Position numbers and translations under genes: made by a program
Origin: Clostridium omnivorum
GTDB taxonomy: Bacteria; Bacillota; Clostridia; Clostridiales; Clostridiaceae
Direction of reading: 5' to 3'
Length of the DNA stretch: 64,000 nt
Assembly (NCBI RefSeq): GCF_026012015.1
Contig: NZ_BRXR01000001.1
Span: 213,501-277,500 of the forward strand
The notes under the pieces: generated by a model
The model's input: the letters and a program-made list of their open reading frames with translations, nothing else
Told to the model about the DNA's origin: nothing
Databases searched by the model: none
Part shown: in pieces, positions 28,034-36,998 of the stretch
Position numbering within the stretch: the stretch's first letter is position 1
Layout: each line of letters starts with the position of its first letter

Positions 28034-29602
28034 TTAAAATATATCAGGATCTTTTTTATTAGGCCCTTCACCTGGATGCTTCAAATGATTAAATGCTGGC
28101 CCTTCTACATTATCTCCGTCTATTGTAAATCTTGATCCATGACATGGACAATCCCAAGTTTTTTCTGCATCATTCCAAACTAGTTCACAACCTAAATGAG
28201 TACAAGTAATATCAACTATGTGCAGTTCTCCATTTTCATCTCTATAAGCTCCATACTTGTCACCCTCAATTTCTACTACTTTAGCTTCTCCATTTTTAAT
28301 TTCCACATCTCTTGGAGCAGGTGTAATCTTACCCATAAAAAGTGTTTGAGCTACATCTAAGTTTTCAGATACTAATTTAGCTCCAGAAGCAAGTATGTCA
28401 AATCTTGATGGACTATAAACTGGTGCCCATGGACTATCACCTTTTGTAATCAAATCTGTTAATATATTTGCTGCTGCAGTGCTATTTGTCATTCCCCATT
28501 TAGCATAGCCTGTCGCTACAAATACATTATTAGTTTTAGAAGTAAGATATCCTACATAAGGAACATCATCCACGGTAGTACAATCCTGTGTAGACCATCT
28601 ATATAATATCTTTTCCAAGTTAAAAGTTTCCTTTGCAAACTTGCCTAGGTTTTCGTAGTGTACACTTGTATGATCTTCACTTCCTGTCTTGTGATGTTCG
28701 CCACCTACAAGTATCATTTCTCCATCTTCATAGCTTTGGGAACGCAGTGATCTACCGGGTTCTTCTGCTGTTATGTAGGTTCCCTGTGGAAATTTATCTT
28801 TTATCTTAATACCAAGTACGTAGGATTTTTCTGCATACATTCTGGCGAAGTACATACCTAGTCCGTCATAGCATGGAAAATGGGATGCTATAATAGCCTT
28901 TGATGCTGTTACCTTGCTTCCGTTGTTTGTTACTACTACACATTTATCACCATCATCAACATCTACAACTTTAGAAAACTCAAAGATATGACTTCCATCT
29001 CCCGGTATTTCCTTAGCTATTGAAGTTATGTATTTCAATGGGTGAAATTGTGCCTGATTCTCAAATTTTATTGCCGCTCTTATATCAAAAGGAAGCTCTA
29101 TCTTATCTTCATAAGATGCCTTTATCCCTAATTTTTCAGCAGCTTCTACTTCATTTTGTATTTTTTCAATATAATCTTCAGACTGAGTATACACATATGA
29201 AGGCGTCCAGCAAAAATCACAATCAATATTTTTTTTCTTTACTAAGTTCGCAACAAAATGAATTGCTGATTCATTTGCCTCTGCATACTGTCTAGCCTTT
29301 TCTTCTCCAAACTTTGAAATAATTTTACTATATTTTAATCCGTGCTGAGATGTTAACTTAGCAGTTGTATGACCTGTAGTACCATGTGCAATTCTACCTG
29401 CCTCTATTACAGCAACCTTAAGTCCTTTGCTTTTCAGTAGAAATGCTGTAGTAATTCCGGTAATTCCACCACCAACTATTGCAACATCCACTGTTATGTC
29501 CTCTTTTAATACTGGATAATCCGTTTTATCTATGGATGCAATCCAATAAGGTTCATGAATACTAGAAAATACATCCAAGCTAAGTTGTTTTGAGTCGTAC
29601 AT
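28034..29602 (-). CDS. FAD-dependent oxidoreductase with C-terminal Rieske domain
   Basis: About 522 residues: a DAO-type flavoprotein domain (dinucleotide motif DVAIVGGGITGITTAFLL near residue 33) and a C-terminal Rieske [2Fe-2S] domain with CTHLGC and CPCHGS near 480-500. This is the YhfW/glycine-oxidase-like fusion found in Firmicutes; the electron partner and substrate are unknown. The ATG at 29602 follows GAAAGGAG; an in-frame ATG at 29668 would extend the protein across leader element C. It is a single-gene unit. Confidence 0.88.
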   Translation of the reverse strand: MYDSKQLSLDVFSSIHEPYWIASIDKTDYPVLKEDITVDVAIVGGGITGITTAFLLKSKGLKVAVIEAGRIAHGTTGHTTAKLTSQHGLKYSKIISKFGEEKARQYAEANESAIHFVANLVKKKNIDCDFCWTPSYVYTQSEDYIEKIQNEVEAAEKLGIKASYEDKIELPFDIRAAIKFENQAQFHPLKYITSIAKEIPGDGSHIFEFSKVVDVDDGDKCVVVTNNGSKVTASKAIIASHFPCYDGLGMYFARMYAEKSYVLGIKIKDKFPQGTYITAEEPGRSLRSQSYEDGEMILVGGEHHKTGSEDHTSVHYENLGKFAKETFNLEKILYRWSTQDCTTVDDVPYVGYLTSKTNNVFVATGYAKWGMTNSTAAANILTDLITKGDSPWAPVYSPSRFDILASGAKLVSENLDVAQTLFMGKITPAPRDVEIKNGEAKVVEIEGDKYGAYRDENGELHIVDITCTHLGCELVWNDAEKTWDCPCHGSRFTIDGDNVEGPAFNHLKHPGEGPNKKDPDIF

Positions 29603-29609
29603 AATTATT

Positions 29610-29679
29610 CTCCTTTCAGACGAAACACTGCATAATTTATTTTTACTAGTTTCAGCCAGCAAGTCCATTTAGGACTTAC
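29610..29679 (-). promoter_or_regulatory. Leader element C (before the FAD/Rieske gene)
   Basis: Minus strand. An 8-bp hairpin (one G-U pair) with the loop TAAAT lies at 29659-29679. The 3' block at 29610-29633 contains GCAGTGTTTCG and ends in AAGGAG. It shares loop, order and 3' block with elements B and D. Confidence 0.5.
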
Positions 29680-29784
29680 ATCTCAATCTATATCCCATTT
29701 TATTTTTTGCTACTTTTATAAAAATATGTATTGTAAGGTATTATAAATCAATTACCATATAGTTATTGAATAACTAAAAAATTA

Positions 29785-29813
29785 AACGCACACTTTGAAT
29801 ATAAGTGTGCGCT
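29785..29813 (-). terminator. Terminator of the MATE gene
   Basis: CGCACACTT/AAGTGTGCG stem (29787-29795 and 29803-29811) followed on the minus strand by TTTAATTTTTTA. Confidence 0.85.
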
Positions 29814-29845
29814 TTACATCAACCTTTTATTATTTTTTCATATCA

Positions 29846-31231
29846 TTAAGCAATACTTTCATCATGAACTAAATTTAAATTGTTTTCAGCTTCTTCTTTT
29901 CCGGCTTTATTTAAAAGAATTATTGATACTAAAACTGAAATCAAATCTGAAATAGGATAGGCAATCCATGCTCCAATAGTACCAAGTATTTCAACAAGAA
30001 TAATTGCTATTGGTATAAAAACTACCAATTGTCTAAAGATAGAAAGCAGGAAACCCTTTTTAGCTTCTCCAATCGCTTGATTATAATATATACCAATGTA
30101 GTAGACTCCAGTTAAAGAAAGTAATGAAATACATATCCTTAGTGACTTTACTGCCTCTGGAAGTATTTCTTTATCCTTTAAAAAGAAACCAATAATTTCA
30201 TTCGAAAATGTGCCTATAATCATAGCAAAAACTACTGATATTATTGTAACCGTCTTAATAGATGTAATAACTATTTCCTTAACTTTATCAAATCTTTCAG
30301 CTCCATAATTATAAGCTACAATTGGCTGCATAGCAGAACTGATTCCAATTATAACAGTAAACATAAACATTGAAATTTTAGTTACTACTCCAACAATTAT
30401 TATAGCTGTGTCTCCACCAGAAGAATAAAGCAGATTGTTCAAAATAATTGTAACTACAGCATCAGATATTTCTACTATAAATGTAGAAAAACCTATAGCT
30501 ACAATTGAACTGATTACATCTTTATTTAGCGAACTGCAAGCAAATGTAATTGAATAATTAATATTAAACTGCTTCAATGCGCAATAGAATTTATAGAAAG
30601 CATATGCAAATACAATAATTTGAGAAATAACTGTTGAGATAGCTGCACCTTCTATACCTATATGAAAATGAGCTACTAAAACATAATTCAAAATTGTATT
30701 TACTAAAGCACCTAAAGAATTAGAATAAAGAGTAATCCTAGTATTTCCTAGTGAAGTCATAGTATAACATATTACTAATCCTAAACACTGAAACATGCCG
30801 CCAATTAATATCATTGATGTATAATCATTGGCCAATGAATAAGTTACATCACTTGCTCCTAGTCTATAAAGAAGAGGTTCTTTAATAAGATATATAAATA
30901 CAGGAATGAGTATCATTAATATTATAGTTAATGCAAAAGCATTTATTATACTCTTTCTAATTTCAGAGGGTTTATTTTCTCCTAAATTTCTTGAAATATA
31001 AGTTGAAGAACCTACTGCAATTAATAATCCAATGGATGTTATAAACTTTTGAATTGGAAAAGCAACTGTAATTGCTGCAATGGCATTGCCTCCAATATAT
31101 CTACCAACGAATACAGTATCGATCATATTATATAATTCAATAACTAATAGTGAGATAACCGATGGTATAGCAAACCTTAAAAGTATTCTATTTATATTTC
31201 CATTAGAAAAAATTCTTTCACTATTTCCCAT
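29846..31231 (-). CDS. MATE-family efflux transporter
   Basis: About 461 residues, twelve membrane helices in two related halves. It is a multidrug and toxin extrusion protein of the MepA-like type, which exports cationic compounds using Na+ or H+. The ATG at 31231 follows GGAGGTGAG; the in-frame ATG at 31294 would include that site. The large AraC regulator lies upstream on the same strand, with a terminator between them, so it may control this exporter. Confidence 0.9.
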   Translation of the reverse strand: MGNSERIFSNGNINRILLRFAIPSVISLLVIELYNMIDTVFVGRYIGGNAIAAITVAFPIQKFITSIGLLIAVGSSTYISRNLGENKPSEIRKSIINAFALTIILMILIPVFIYLIKEPLLYRLGASDVTYSLANDYTSMILIGGMFQCLGLVICYTMTSLGNTRITLYSNSLGALVNTILNYVLVAHFHIGIEGAAISTVISQIIVFAYAFYKFYCALKQFNINYSITFACSSLNKDVISSIVAIGFSTFIVEISDAVVTIILNNLLYSSGGDTAIIIVGVVTKISMFMFTVIIGISSAMQPIVAYNYGAERFDKVKEIVITSIKTVTIISVVFAMIIGTFSNEIIGFFLKDKEILPEAVKSLRICISLLSLTGVYYIGIYYNQAIGEAKKGFLLSIFRQLVVFIPIAIILVEILGTIGAWIAYPISDLISVLVSIILLNKAGKEEAENNLNLVHDESIA

Positions 31232-31379
31232 ATATATCTCACCTCCATCTCTAATCATATATGGTAAACCCATGAATAACTTTTCTAATTTCATTATATT
31301 TCTTAGGCTTATTTATCACATTCACATTTAAGCTTAATAAAATGTACTTTTAAGCTTCTACACATTTCTGTAAAAATGT

Positions 31380-31425
31380 AAAAAGGTACAAAAGCACCTT
31401 ACTTTTGGTGTTTTTGTACCTTTTT
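31380..31425 (-). terminator. Terminator of the AraC/GH39-like gene
   Basis: A long stem joins GGTACAAAAGCACC and GGTGTTTTTGTACC, followed on the minus strand by TTTTTACATTTT. It overlaps the end of the gene at 31399. Confidence 0.8.
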
Positions 31426-33480
31426 AATCAAAATCAATATAGCTCCATAGCCTTTAAGAACGGTCTGAACATTTACAACGGCACTTTTCTTAAAATATTT
31501 AAATTCTATTTTTGGGAAAGATGCCTTATGAAGTATTTCCTTTTCTTCTTTATTAATTCTTACTGGTTTACCCATCTGGAGCCAATAATTGAAGGAGGAG
31601 CCCTGCTGCTCATTAATTTCATAACTTGTAATTCTAATATCAGATTGTATATTTGTTATGTTTAATGAAATTTTCTTTGATGTAGCATTTTTTAGTCCTC
31701 TTGATTTAAAAAATTCCTTATAAGTAACTAATTCATCTATACCCTCATGAAAATTATAAAGTAAAACTTGAAATTCATCAGAGGATTTTGTAACTATATA
31801 ACCATCCTCCTTAGCTACTAACGTATCCCCAAGCTTATTTAGTAAATAATATGCATAATAAGCTGGCTTTTTTATACCTTTGTCATTTATTAAACCAGGA
31901 TACCCAAAAAACACTTCATTTGTCAGGTTTACTTGTTTATCTAAAACATCAAATGCTCTTAGGTATGATAGTGTATTACTATTTAGCGCATTGTGAAGAA
32001 TAAAAGGAACCATGTAACCAGTATCATAAATAGGATTTGTTTCTACAATTTCTTTAACACTACATTTTTTTGTAATTTCAATATCATACTGATCTTTTAA
32101 AAGCTTTTTAATGCTAAGCTCCAGCTCTTCTGATATTGTATTCCCAAATTCAAACTCAAACAGTAAAAAATCTAGTGTATCTAAATCACTAAAATAGCTT
32201 AAAAAAGACTTAAAAGCTTCCAAAAAATCATTTTCACAAAATCCTGCAGAATCAATTACAATAAGGGGTTTAATATCAATAGAATATAAAAATTCTAATA
32301 CGTCTTTTGTTCTGTTCCAGTTAAAAAAGTTTGACTCCGGAAAAATCGCCATATCTGTACTGAAAACATTGAGTATTCTGCCATATTCAAAGCCTATTTC
32401 ATTTTGTAATTCTTCTAAAGCATCTTTATTATCTTCAATTAATAAATCAAAGGCATCCCCTATAGTAATTACATTCTTGAATTTTTTATTAAAAGCACCT
32501 AGATCTAAATCCATATCTATATTTATTTTTGTTATTCTATCCTCATAATTAAATCTATCATAGTCTTCTAAGTAGTATGATAAGTAGCTTATACATTCCT
32601 GAAAATCAATTTCTTTATAAATTTTCATTTTCTTTAGCTTATCTTCATCTACCTTGTACTTTTTTCTAAATTGAAGAGGAGTAGTTTTATAAAATAATTT
32701 AAAATTTTTATTATAATATCTTGCATGAGAAAATCCAATTTCTTCTGATATTTCAGTTATTGTTTTATCTGAATCCAGAAGTAATTTTATGGACTCTTCC
32801 ACCCTAGTAAGATTTATCAAATCAGTAAAGCTGTATCCAGAGGCATATTTTATTTCATGAGATAAATACTGAGGACTTAAGAACTCCTTTTCAGCAATGT
32901 CCTGCAGAGTTATATTGTTATTATAATTATTTATTATATATTTATATATACTGTGGTATCTCCTAAACAAATTTATATCTTCCTTAAGTTCTTCCTTGCC
33001 ATAAATTAAATAATTAAAATTATTAATAAGATGATAAAGCAGATCAACTAGTATATTTTCAATTTCTTCATCATAATCTTCTTGTTTCTGAAATATCTCA
33101 CATAATATCCTTGATAAATAAGTCCTAAGCTCATCATATTCTTCGCTAGACTGTGCATCCTGAGTCGATGTGTTTGTATAAAAAAACATATTCGCGATAT
33201 CCGAATAATATTTTTCAAAAAAATAAGGATCTATATGAAAAATCAAAATCTTATTAGAACTATCATCACTATGGAGCTGGTGGACCTCGTCAACATTAAT
33301 AATTTCAATTTGCTCTTCATGTATTTGATATTTTATTGAGTTTATATATACCTCTACAGTGCCTTTAATAACATAAATTATTTCTATAGAGTTATGCCAA
33401 TGAATTGGATAGTCCTTTATGCTCATATAAGATACATTAATAGGTGTTTTATCATTATAACTTATATATTCCCTTCTCAA
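31399..33480 (-). CDS. AraC-family regulator with C-terminal GH39-like domain
   Basis: About 693 residues. Domains in order: cupin sensor (HWHNSIEIIYVIKGTVEV, about 25-100), AraC DNA-binding domain (two helix-turn-helix motifs, about 180-285, with SPQYLSHEIKYASGYSF and GFSHARYYNKNFKLFY), then about 330 residues resembling a GH39 xylosidase barrel and its beta-sandwich. The NEP acid/base motif of active GH39 enzymes is not seen (LLFEFEFGN occurs at the comparable place), so the barrel may only sense sugar. A TTG at 33480 behind GAAGGGGGA is preferred; the frame open to 33555 would run through the mcp terminator. Confidence 0.8.
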   Translation of the reverse strand: MRREYISYNDKTPINVSYMSIKDYPIHWHNSIEIIYVIKGTVEVYINSIKYQIHEEQIEIINVDEVHQLHSDDSSNKILIFHIDPYFFEKYYSDIANMFFYTNTSTQDAQSSEEYDELRTYLSRILCEIFQKQEDYDEEIENILVDLLYHLINNFNYLIYGKEELKEDINLFRRYHSIYKYIINNYNNNITLQDIAEKEFLSPQYLSHEIKYASGYSFTDLINLTRVEESIKLLLDSDKTITEISEEIGFSHARYYNKNFKLFYKTTPLQFRKKYKVDEDKLKKMKIYKEIDFQECISYLSYYLEDYDRFNYEDRITKINIDMDLDLGAFNKKFKNVITIGDAFDLLIEDNKDALEELQNEIGFEYGRILNVFSTDMAIFPESNFFNWNRTKDVLEFLYSIDIKPLIVIDSAGFCENDFLEAFKSFLSYFSDLDTLDFLLFEFEFGNTISEELELSIKKLLKDQYDIEITKKCSVKEIVETNPIYDTGYMVPFILHNALNSNTLSYLRAFDVLDKQVNLTNEVFFGYPGLINDKGIKKPAYYAYYLLNKLGDTLVAKEDGYIVTKSSDEFQVLLYNFHEGIDELVTYKEFFKSRGLKNATSKKISLNITNIQSDIRITSYEINEQQGSSFNYWLQMGKPVRINKEEKEILHKASFPKIEFKYFKKSAVVNVQTVLKGYGAILILIKKVQKHQK

Positions 33481-33519
33481 AAAAAATCCCCCTTCAAAAT
33501 CACTTATAATACTTATATG

Positions 33520-33582
33520 CGTAAAAAAGGCGCTGCCTTCATTAATGATTTTCAATCATTTTTTGGCAGCCCCTTTTAAGCT
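33520..33582 (-). terminator. Terminator of the chemotaxis receptor gene
   Basis: Nested hairpin: outer arms GGCTGCC/GGCAGC, inner arms ATGATT/AATCAT, followed on the minus strand by CCTTTTTTACGC. It separates the mcp gene from the AraC gene. Confidence 0.75.
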
Positions 33583-33599
33583 TAAATACTGTACTTTTA

Positions 33600-34907
33600 C
33601 TATAATTTATACTTTTTTAGCCCTGCATCCATATTGTTTGCAAGAGAATTTAATTCTTCAGCTGACTTTAACATATCGTCAAATATTTGTAATTGTACAT
33701 CTACGCTGGCAGCAAGTTCTTCACTAGCTGCAGCTGTTTGCTCAGATACATTTGCCGTGTTCTCTATAGAAGAGATTGATTTATTTTTAAGTTCTTCCAT
33801 CTGACTTATAGCATCGTTTGTCTCATTAATTTTTAATATAATTGAATCAATAGCTGTAGCAATCCTTTTGAAAGATTGTTCAGTCTTATCAACAGCAATA
33901 AGCTGCTCTTTTGATACATTTTGCATTACCCTTGTTGCATCTATAGTTTGCTTTGAATCGCTTTGTATGTTCTTTATCAAATTACTTATTTCCTCTGTAG
34001 ATTGCTTACTCTGCTCCGCAAGCTTTCTTACTTCTTCTGCTACAACCGCAAAACCTTTTCCTGATTCCCCAGCTCTAGCTGCTTCAATAGCAGCATTTAA
34101 AGCTAACAGGTTTGTTTGATCTGCAATGCTCTGTATTGAATCAACAAATAAGTTAATATTTTTAAGAGTCTCTGCTAAATGGTCTACCGCGTCGAATATT
34201 TTCTCTGAAGATAAATTTAAGTTAGAAGACTTATCCTGCAAACTTTTAACCGCATCAAGTCCTTGCTTATTTAAATTGCTCACATTGTCTGTTTCCTCTA
34301 TTACAGCATCATAGCTATCATTTACAACAACAATATGATTTGACAGGTTATTCATAATATCTACGCTCTTTTGTGTTTCAGAAACCTGATTCGAAGCATC
34401 AGCTGCAATATCATCAATAGTTTTCGATATTTCTGATATTGAGGCAGTGGCTTGTCTAACTTTATCAGTCATATCAATTGAGGATTTTACCATTGACTTA
34501 GTAAGATGATAGGATTCTTCAACTATCTTTCGCATCTCTGAAGTAATAGAATTTATATGGTCAGCTACTTTTCCAAGAGCCTTAAAGTCCTTTTTATCCA
34601 AACTAGTAGATAGGTCTCCTCTACTTATATCTTGTACAATAGAAATAAAGTTGCCTGATGTTTTCTTAATTGTGGCAGTAAAAATAACAAATAACAATAA
34701 ACACATTACAATATTTGAAATTATACATGTCAATGAAATTAAAAAAATCTTCTCTGAGTTAGTAAAACCTTTTATAATGAAACCTAAAAAAGCACCTTCT
34801 AAAATAGTGGCTAATAAAAAAATTAGAATTGAGGTAGTAAACATCTCCTTCATTAATGAAACTACATTTTTTGATTTGCTATTGTTATCATTAACAATAC
34901 TGCTCAT
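33600..34907 (-). CDS. Methyl-accepting chemotaxis protein without an extracellular sensor
   Basis: 435 residues. Two membrane helices close together (about 22-45 and 53-77) leave almost no extracellular loop. A HAMP-like linker follows (about 78-130) and then a full MCP signalling domain with the conserved hairpin tip [19 protein letters not shown] near 285. The receptor must therefore sense something in the membrane or cytoplasm, or work with a partner. It is a single-gene unit ended by 33520-33582. Confidence 0.92.
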   Translation of the reverse strand: MSSIVNDNNSKSKNVVSLMKEMFTTSILIFLLATILEGAFLGFIIKGFTNSEKIFLISLTCIISNIVMCLLLFVIFTATIKKTSGNFISIVQDISRGDLSTSLDKKDFKALGKVADHINSITSEMRKIVEESYHLTKSMVKSSIDMTDKVRQATASISEISKTIDDIAADASNQVSETQKSVDIMNNLSNHIVVVNDSYDAVIEETDNVSNLNKQGLDAVKSLQDKSSNLNLSSEKIFDAVDHLAETLKNINLFVDSIQSIADQTNLLALNAAIEAARAGESGKGFAVVAEEVRKLAEQSKQSTEEISNLIKNIQSDSKQTIDATRVMQNVSKEQLIAVDKTEQSFKRIATAIDSIILKINETNDAISQMEELKNKSISSIENTANVSEQTAAASEELAASVDVQLQIFDDMLKSAEELNSLANNMDAGLKKYKL

Positions 34908-35012
34908 AAATTATCCCCCTAGTCTTTATTATTCTTAAGTCTAAATTTTGGTCTATATATATATATTATAATAGAATTTTAAAATAAGGAAATAGGGTCA
35001 ACCATTTTATAT

Positions 35013-35041
35013 AAAAAAGAACAGGTCAATCCTGTTCTTTA
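35013..35041 (-). terminator. lepB terminator
   Basis: AAAGAACAGG/CCTGTTCTTT with a 5-base loop, followed on the minus strand by a TTTTTTATATA tract, just after the stop at 35049. Confidence 0.8.
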
Positions 35042-35048
35042 AAATATT

Positions 35049-35606
35049 TTATTTTACTAATCTAAAATTGCTGCGTGGAGAATAGATAAGTTCCGTACGC
35101 CCAACTATATCATTTAAATCTATCATTCCTATGTCTCTGCTATCAATACTATTATTTCTATTATCACCCATAACAAAAACCTTGCCCTTTGGTATTGTAA
35201 TTGGCCCATAATCATTTGTTAATATGTTTCCTAAAAGCTTTGCCCTTTGCCGATTCTCTCTTAAATATGTCTCATCTACAGAACTTCCATTGATAAATAA
35301 TACATCATCTCTAAACTCAATTGTGTCTCCACCTATTCCTATTACTCTTTTAATAAAATCTGTGTTCTTTGTGGCATGTAATATTACTACATCGCCTCTA
35401 TGTGGTTTTACTACATAATACACTAGTTTGTTCACCAGAACTTTTTCACCACTGTGTAGTGTAGATTCCATGGATGAACCACTAATTCTATAAGTTGTAA
35501 AAAAACATATTGATATTAAGTTCCATACTACGGAAATAAAAAAAGCTATAATAACAAGCTTTAGTATATTTCTTCTATTAAGTTCTACAGAATTTATAGC
35601 TCTCAT
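35049..35606 (-). CDS. lepB: Signal peptidase I
   Basis: 185 residues, type I (SipS-like) Gram-positive size. One N-terminal membrane helix (about 13-35) precedes the catalytic Ser in SGSSMESTL near 43, the catalytic Lys in FIKRVIGIGGD near 87 and the GDNRNNSIDSR box near 148. It cuts signal peptides from exported proteins outside the membrane. A single-gene unit. Confidence 0.95.
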   Translation of the reverse strand: MRAINSVELNRRNILKLVIIAFFISVVWNLISICFFTTYRISGSSMESTLHSGEKVLVNKLVYYVVKPHRGDVVILHATKNTDFIKRVIGIGGDTIEFRDDVLFINGSSVDETYLRENRQRAKLLGNILTNDYGPITIPKGKVFVMGDNRNNSIDSRDIGMIDLNDIVGRTELIYSPRSNFRLVK

Positions 35607-35787
35607 CCCCTAAAACAATTTATAAATATTCTTTCTAAATTCTATTAGTAAAAGAATTATATTATGTTATTAATTGCTCCTTATTTTCACAAATGTTTAT
35701 TGCCATTGGATCTATTACTATAAAAAATGCAACTATAGATGGGGTTGAGTAGCTCTCCTTATAAAAATAAAATCATACAAAAAATAA

Positions 35788-35823
35788 AAAAGCTTGAACA
35801 ATAACTTATATTGCTCAAGCTTT
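35788..35823 (-). terminator. Terminator of the LysR gene
   Basis: AAAAGCTTGA/TCAAGCTTTT hairpin with an interrupted inner stem, followed on the minus strand by TTTTTATTTTTTG. Confidence 0.8.
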
Positions 35824-35840
35824 TACTCTACCTAAAAATA

Positions 35841-36728
35841 TTAGCTTAGAATAATATTTTGTAGACTAAATTTAATAAATTCCATTATAAACCTAGTATC
35901 CTCCAAATATATAAAATTAAATTCTCTATATATCTTCATATCATTTATTGGTACTGTTACTATAGTACCTCTATCTATTTCACCTTTAATTGTCTCCTTT
36001 GATATTATTGTATATCCAAGATTGGATTCAACTAATGATTTTATTGCACTTATGTCCCCAACTTCCATATACGGAAAAATATCTTCTATGTCATATCCTC
36101 TTTCCTTTAAACTATTTTCAAATACCTTCCTAGTTCCTGAGCCTTTTTCTCTTAAAATAAGCTTTCCGTTTATTATTTCATCTATATCTATTTGTTCTTT
36201 TAAAGCAAATTCATGTTTAGGGGATACAGCCAGAACGAGTTCATCATTTTTAATTTTTATATGTTTAAAAATCTTTCTATCAAAAGGTCCTTCAACTAAT
36301 GCTAACTCAATTTTTTTATTTATAAGCTTATGGATTATTTCTTCTGTGTTATTTACCTGAAGCAAAATATCTATAGTTGGATTCAAATTCTTATGCATCC
36401 CTAGAATATTAGGTAATATATATCCTCCTATAGTAAGTGTAGCTCCAATTTCATGAACCTTTTTTGTTTTTGACTCTTTTTTCAGTTCTAACTCCATTCT
36501 AGAATAAATTTCCTCAAGCTCCTTTGAATATTTCATAAGCAGCATGCCCTCTTTTGTTATAGAAAACATTCTACCTTCTTTTTTTATCAACTTTACTTCA
36601 TAATATTCTTCAAGAAATCTAATATGCTGTGATACAGCCGGTTGTGTTAAATTTAACGCCTCTGCTGTTCTAGTAAAGCTCTTTAACTGAACTAATGTAA
36701 TAAAAGTTTTTAATCTTACATCCAGCAA
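35841..36728 (-). CDS. LysR-family regulator, CysL/YeiE-like
   Basis: 295 residues: an N-terminal winged helix (FTRTAEALNLTQPAVSQHIRFLEEYY region, about 18-45) and the usual two-lobed effector-binding domain. It is divergent from yeiH, and LysR genes of the CysL/YeiE group are commonly paired with yeiH genes. The 270-base gap between them holds a 16-bp inverted repeat (36777-36836) that is a likely operator. The effector is unknown; a sulfur compound is a fair guess by context. Confidence 0.88.
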   Translation of the reverse strand: MLDVRLKTFITLVQLKSFTRTAEALNLTQPAVSQHIRFLEEYYEVKLIKKEGRMFSITKEGMLLMKYSKELEEIYSRMELELKKESKTKKVHEIGATLTIGGYILPNILGMHKNLNPTIDILLQVNNTEEIIHKLINKKIELALVEGPFDRKIFKHIKIKNDELVLAVSPKHEFALKEQIDIDEIINGKLILREKGSGTRKVFENSLKERGYDIEDIFPYMEVGDISAIKSLVESNLGYTIISKETIKGEIDRGTIVTVPINDMKIYREFNFIYLEDTRFIMEFIKFSLQNIILS

Positions 36729-36776
36729 AAACTCACCCCTTTTGTTAATTATACTTCTAGTATAGCTTATTCTTTA

Positions 36777-36836
36777 TATAATTATAAGTAAATCTTTTAA
36801 ATAAATTATCATTTATAAATTTTACTTATAATTATA
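36777..36836. promoter_or_regulatory. 16-bp inverted repeat between the LysR gene and yeiH
   Basis: A 16-base arm beginning TATAATTATAAG (36777-36792) recurs as its exact reverse complement at 36821-36836, 28 bases away. Each arm also contains a smaller palindrome (TTATAATTATAA type). Two spaced half-sites in a divergent promoter region fit LysR binding. Confidence 0.6.
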
Positions 36837-36905
36837 TAACATTTTATAATTTGTTTTATTTTTCTCTCAGAGTTAATATTTAAAAGAAGGTTATTTTGAA
36901 ATGAG

Positions 36906-36991
36906 GTAAAAGGTCTAAATGGGCTTTTACGGGTAACTTGAGAGAGGCAGCGAGCACGATTAAGTTACTCAGTGTTTCGAGTGGAAGGAGA
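36906..36991 (+). promoter_or_regulatory. Leader element D (before yeiH)
   Basis: A 10-bp hairpin with one mismatch and the loop TAAAT (36906-36930), a 9-bp stem pairing GGGTAACTT with AAGTTACTC (near 36930-36938 and 36963-36971), and the 3' block CAGTGTTTCGAGTGGAAGGAG-like sequence ending at the yeiH ribosome site. It is the clearest member of the family together with B. Coordinates may be off by one base. Confidence 0.55.
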
Positions 36992-36998
36992 AAAACAA

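Noticed and set aside
35674..35775. Minus-strand frame reading STPSIVAFFIVIDPMAINI without a good start codon
   Set aside because: It is closed by a stop just upstream, has no start behind the AAGGAG and no recognisable family. It could be a gene remnant, but I cannot support it.
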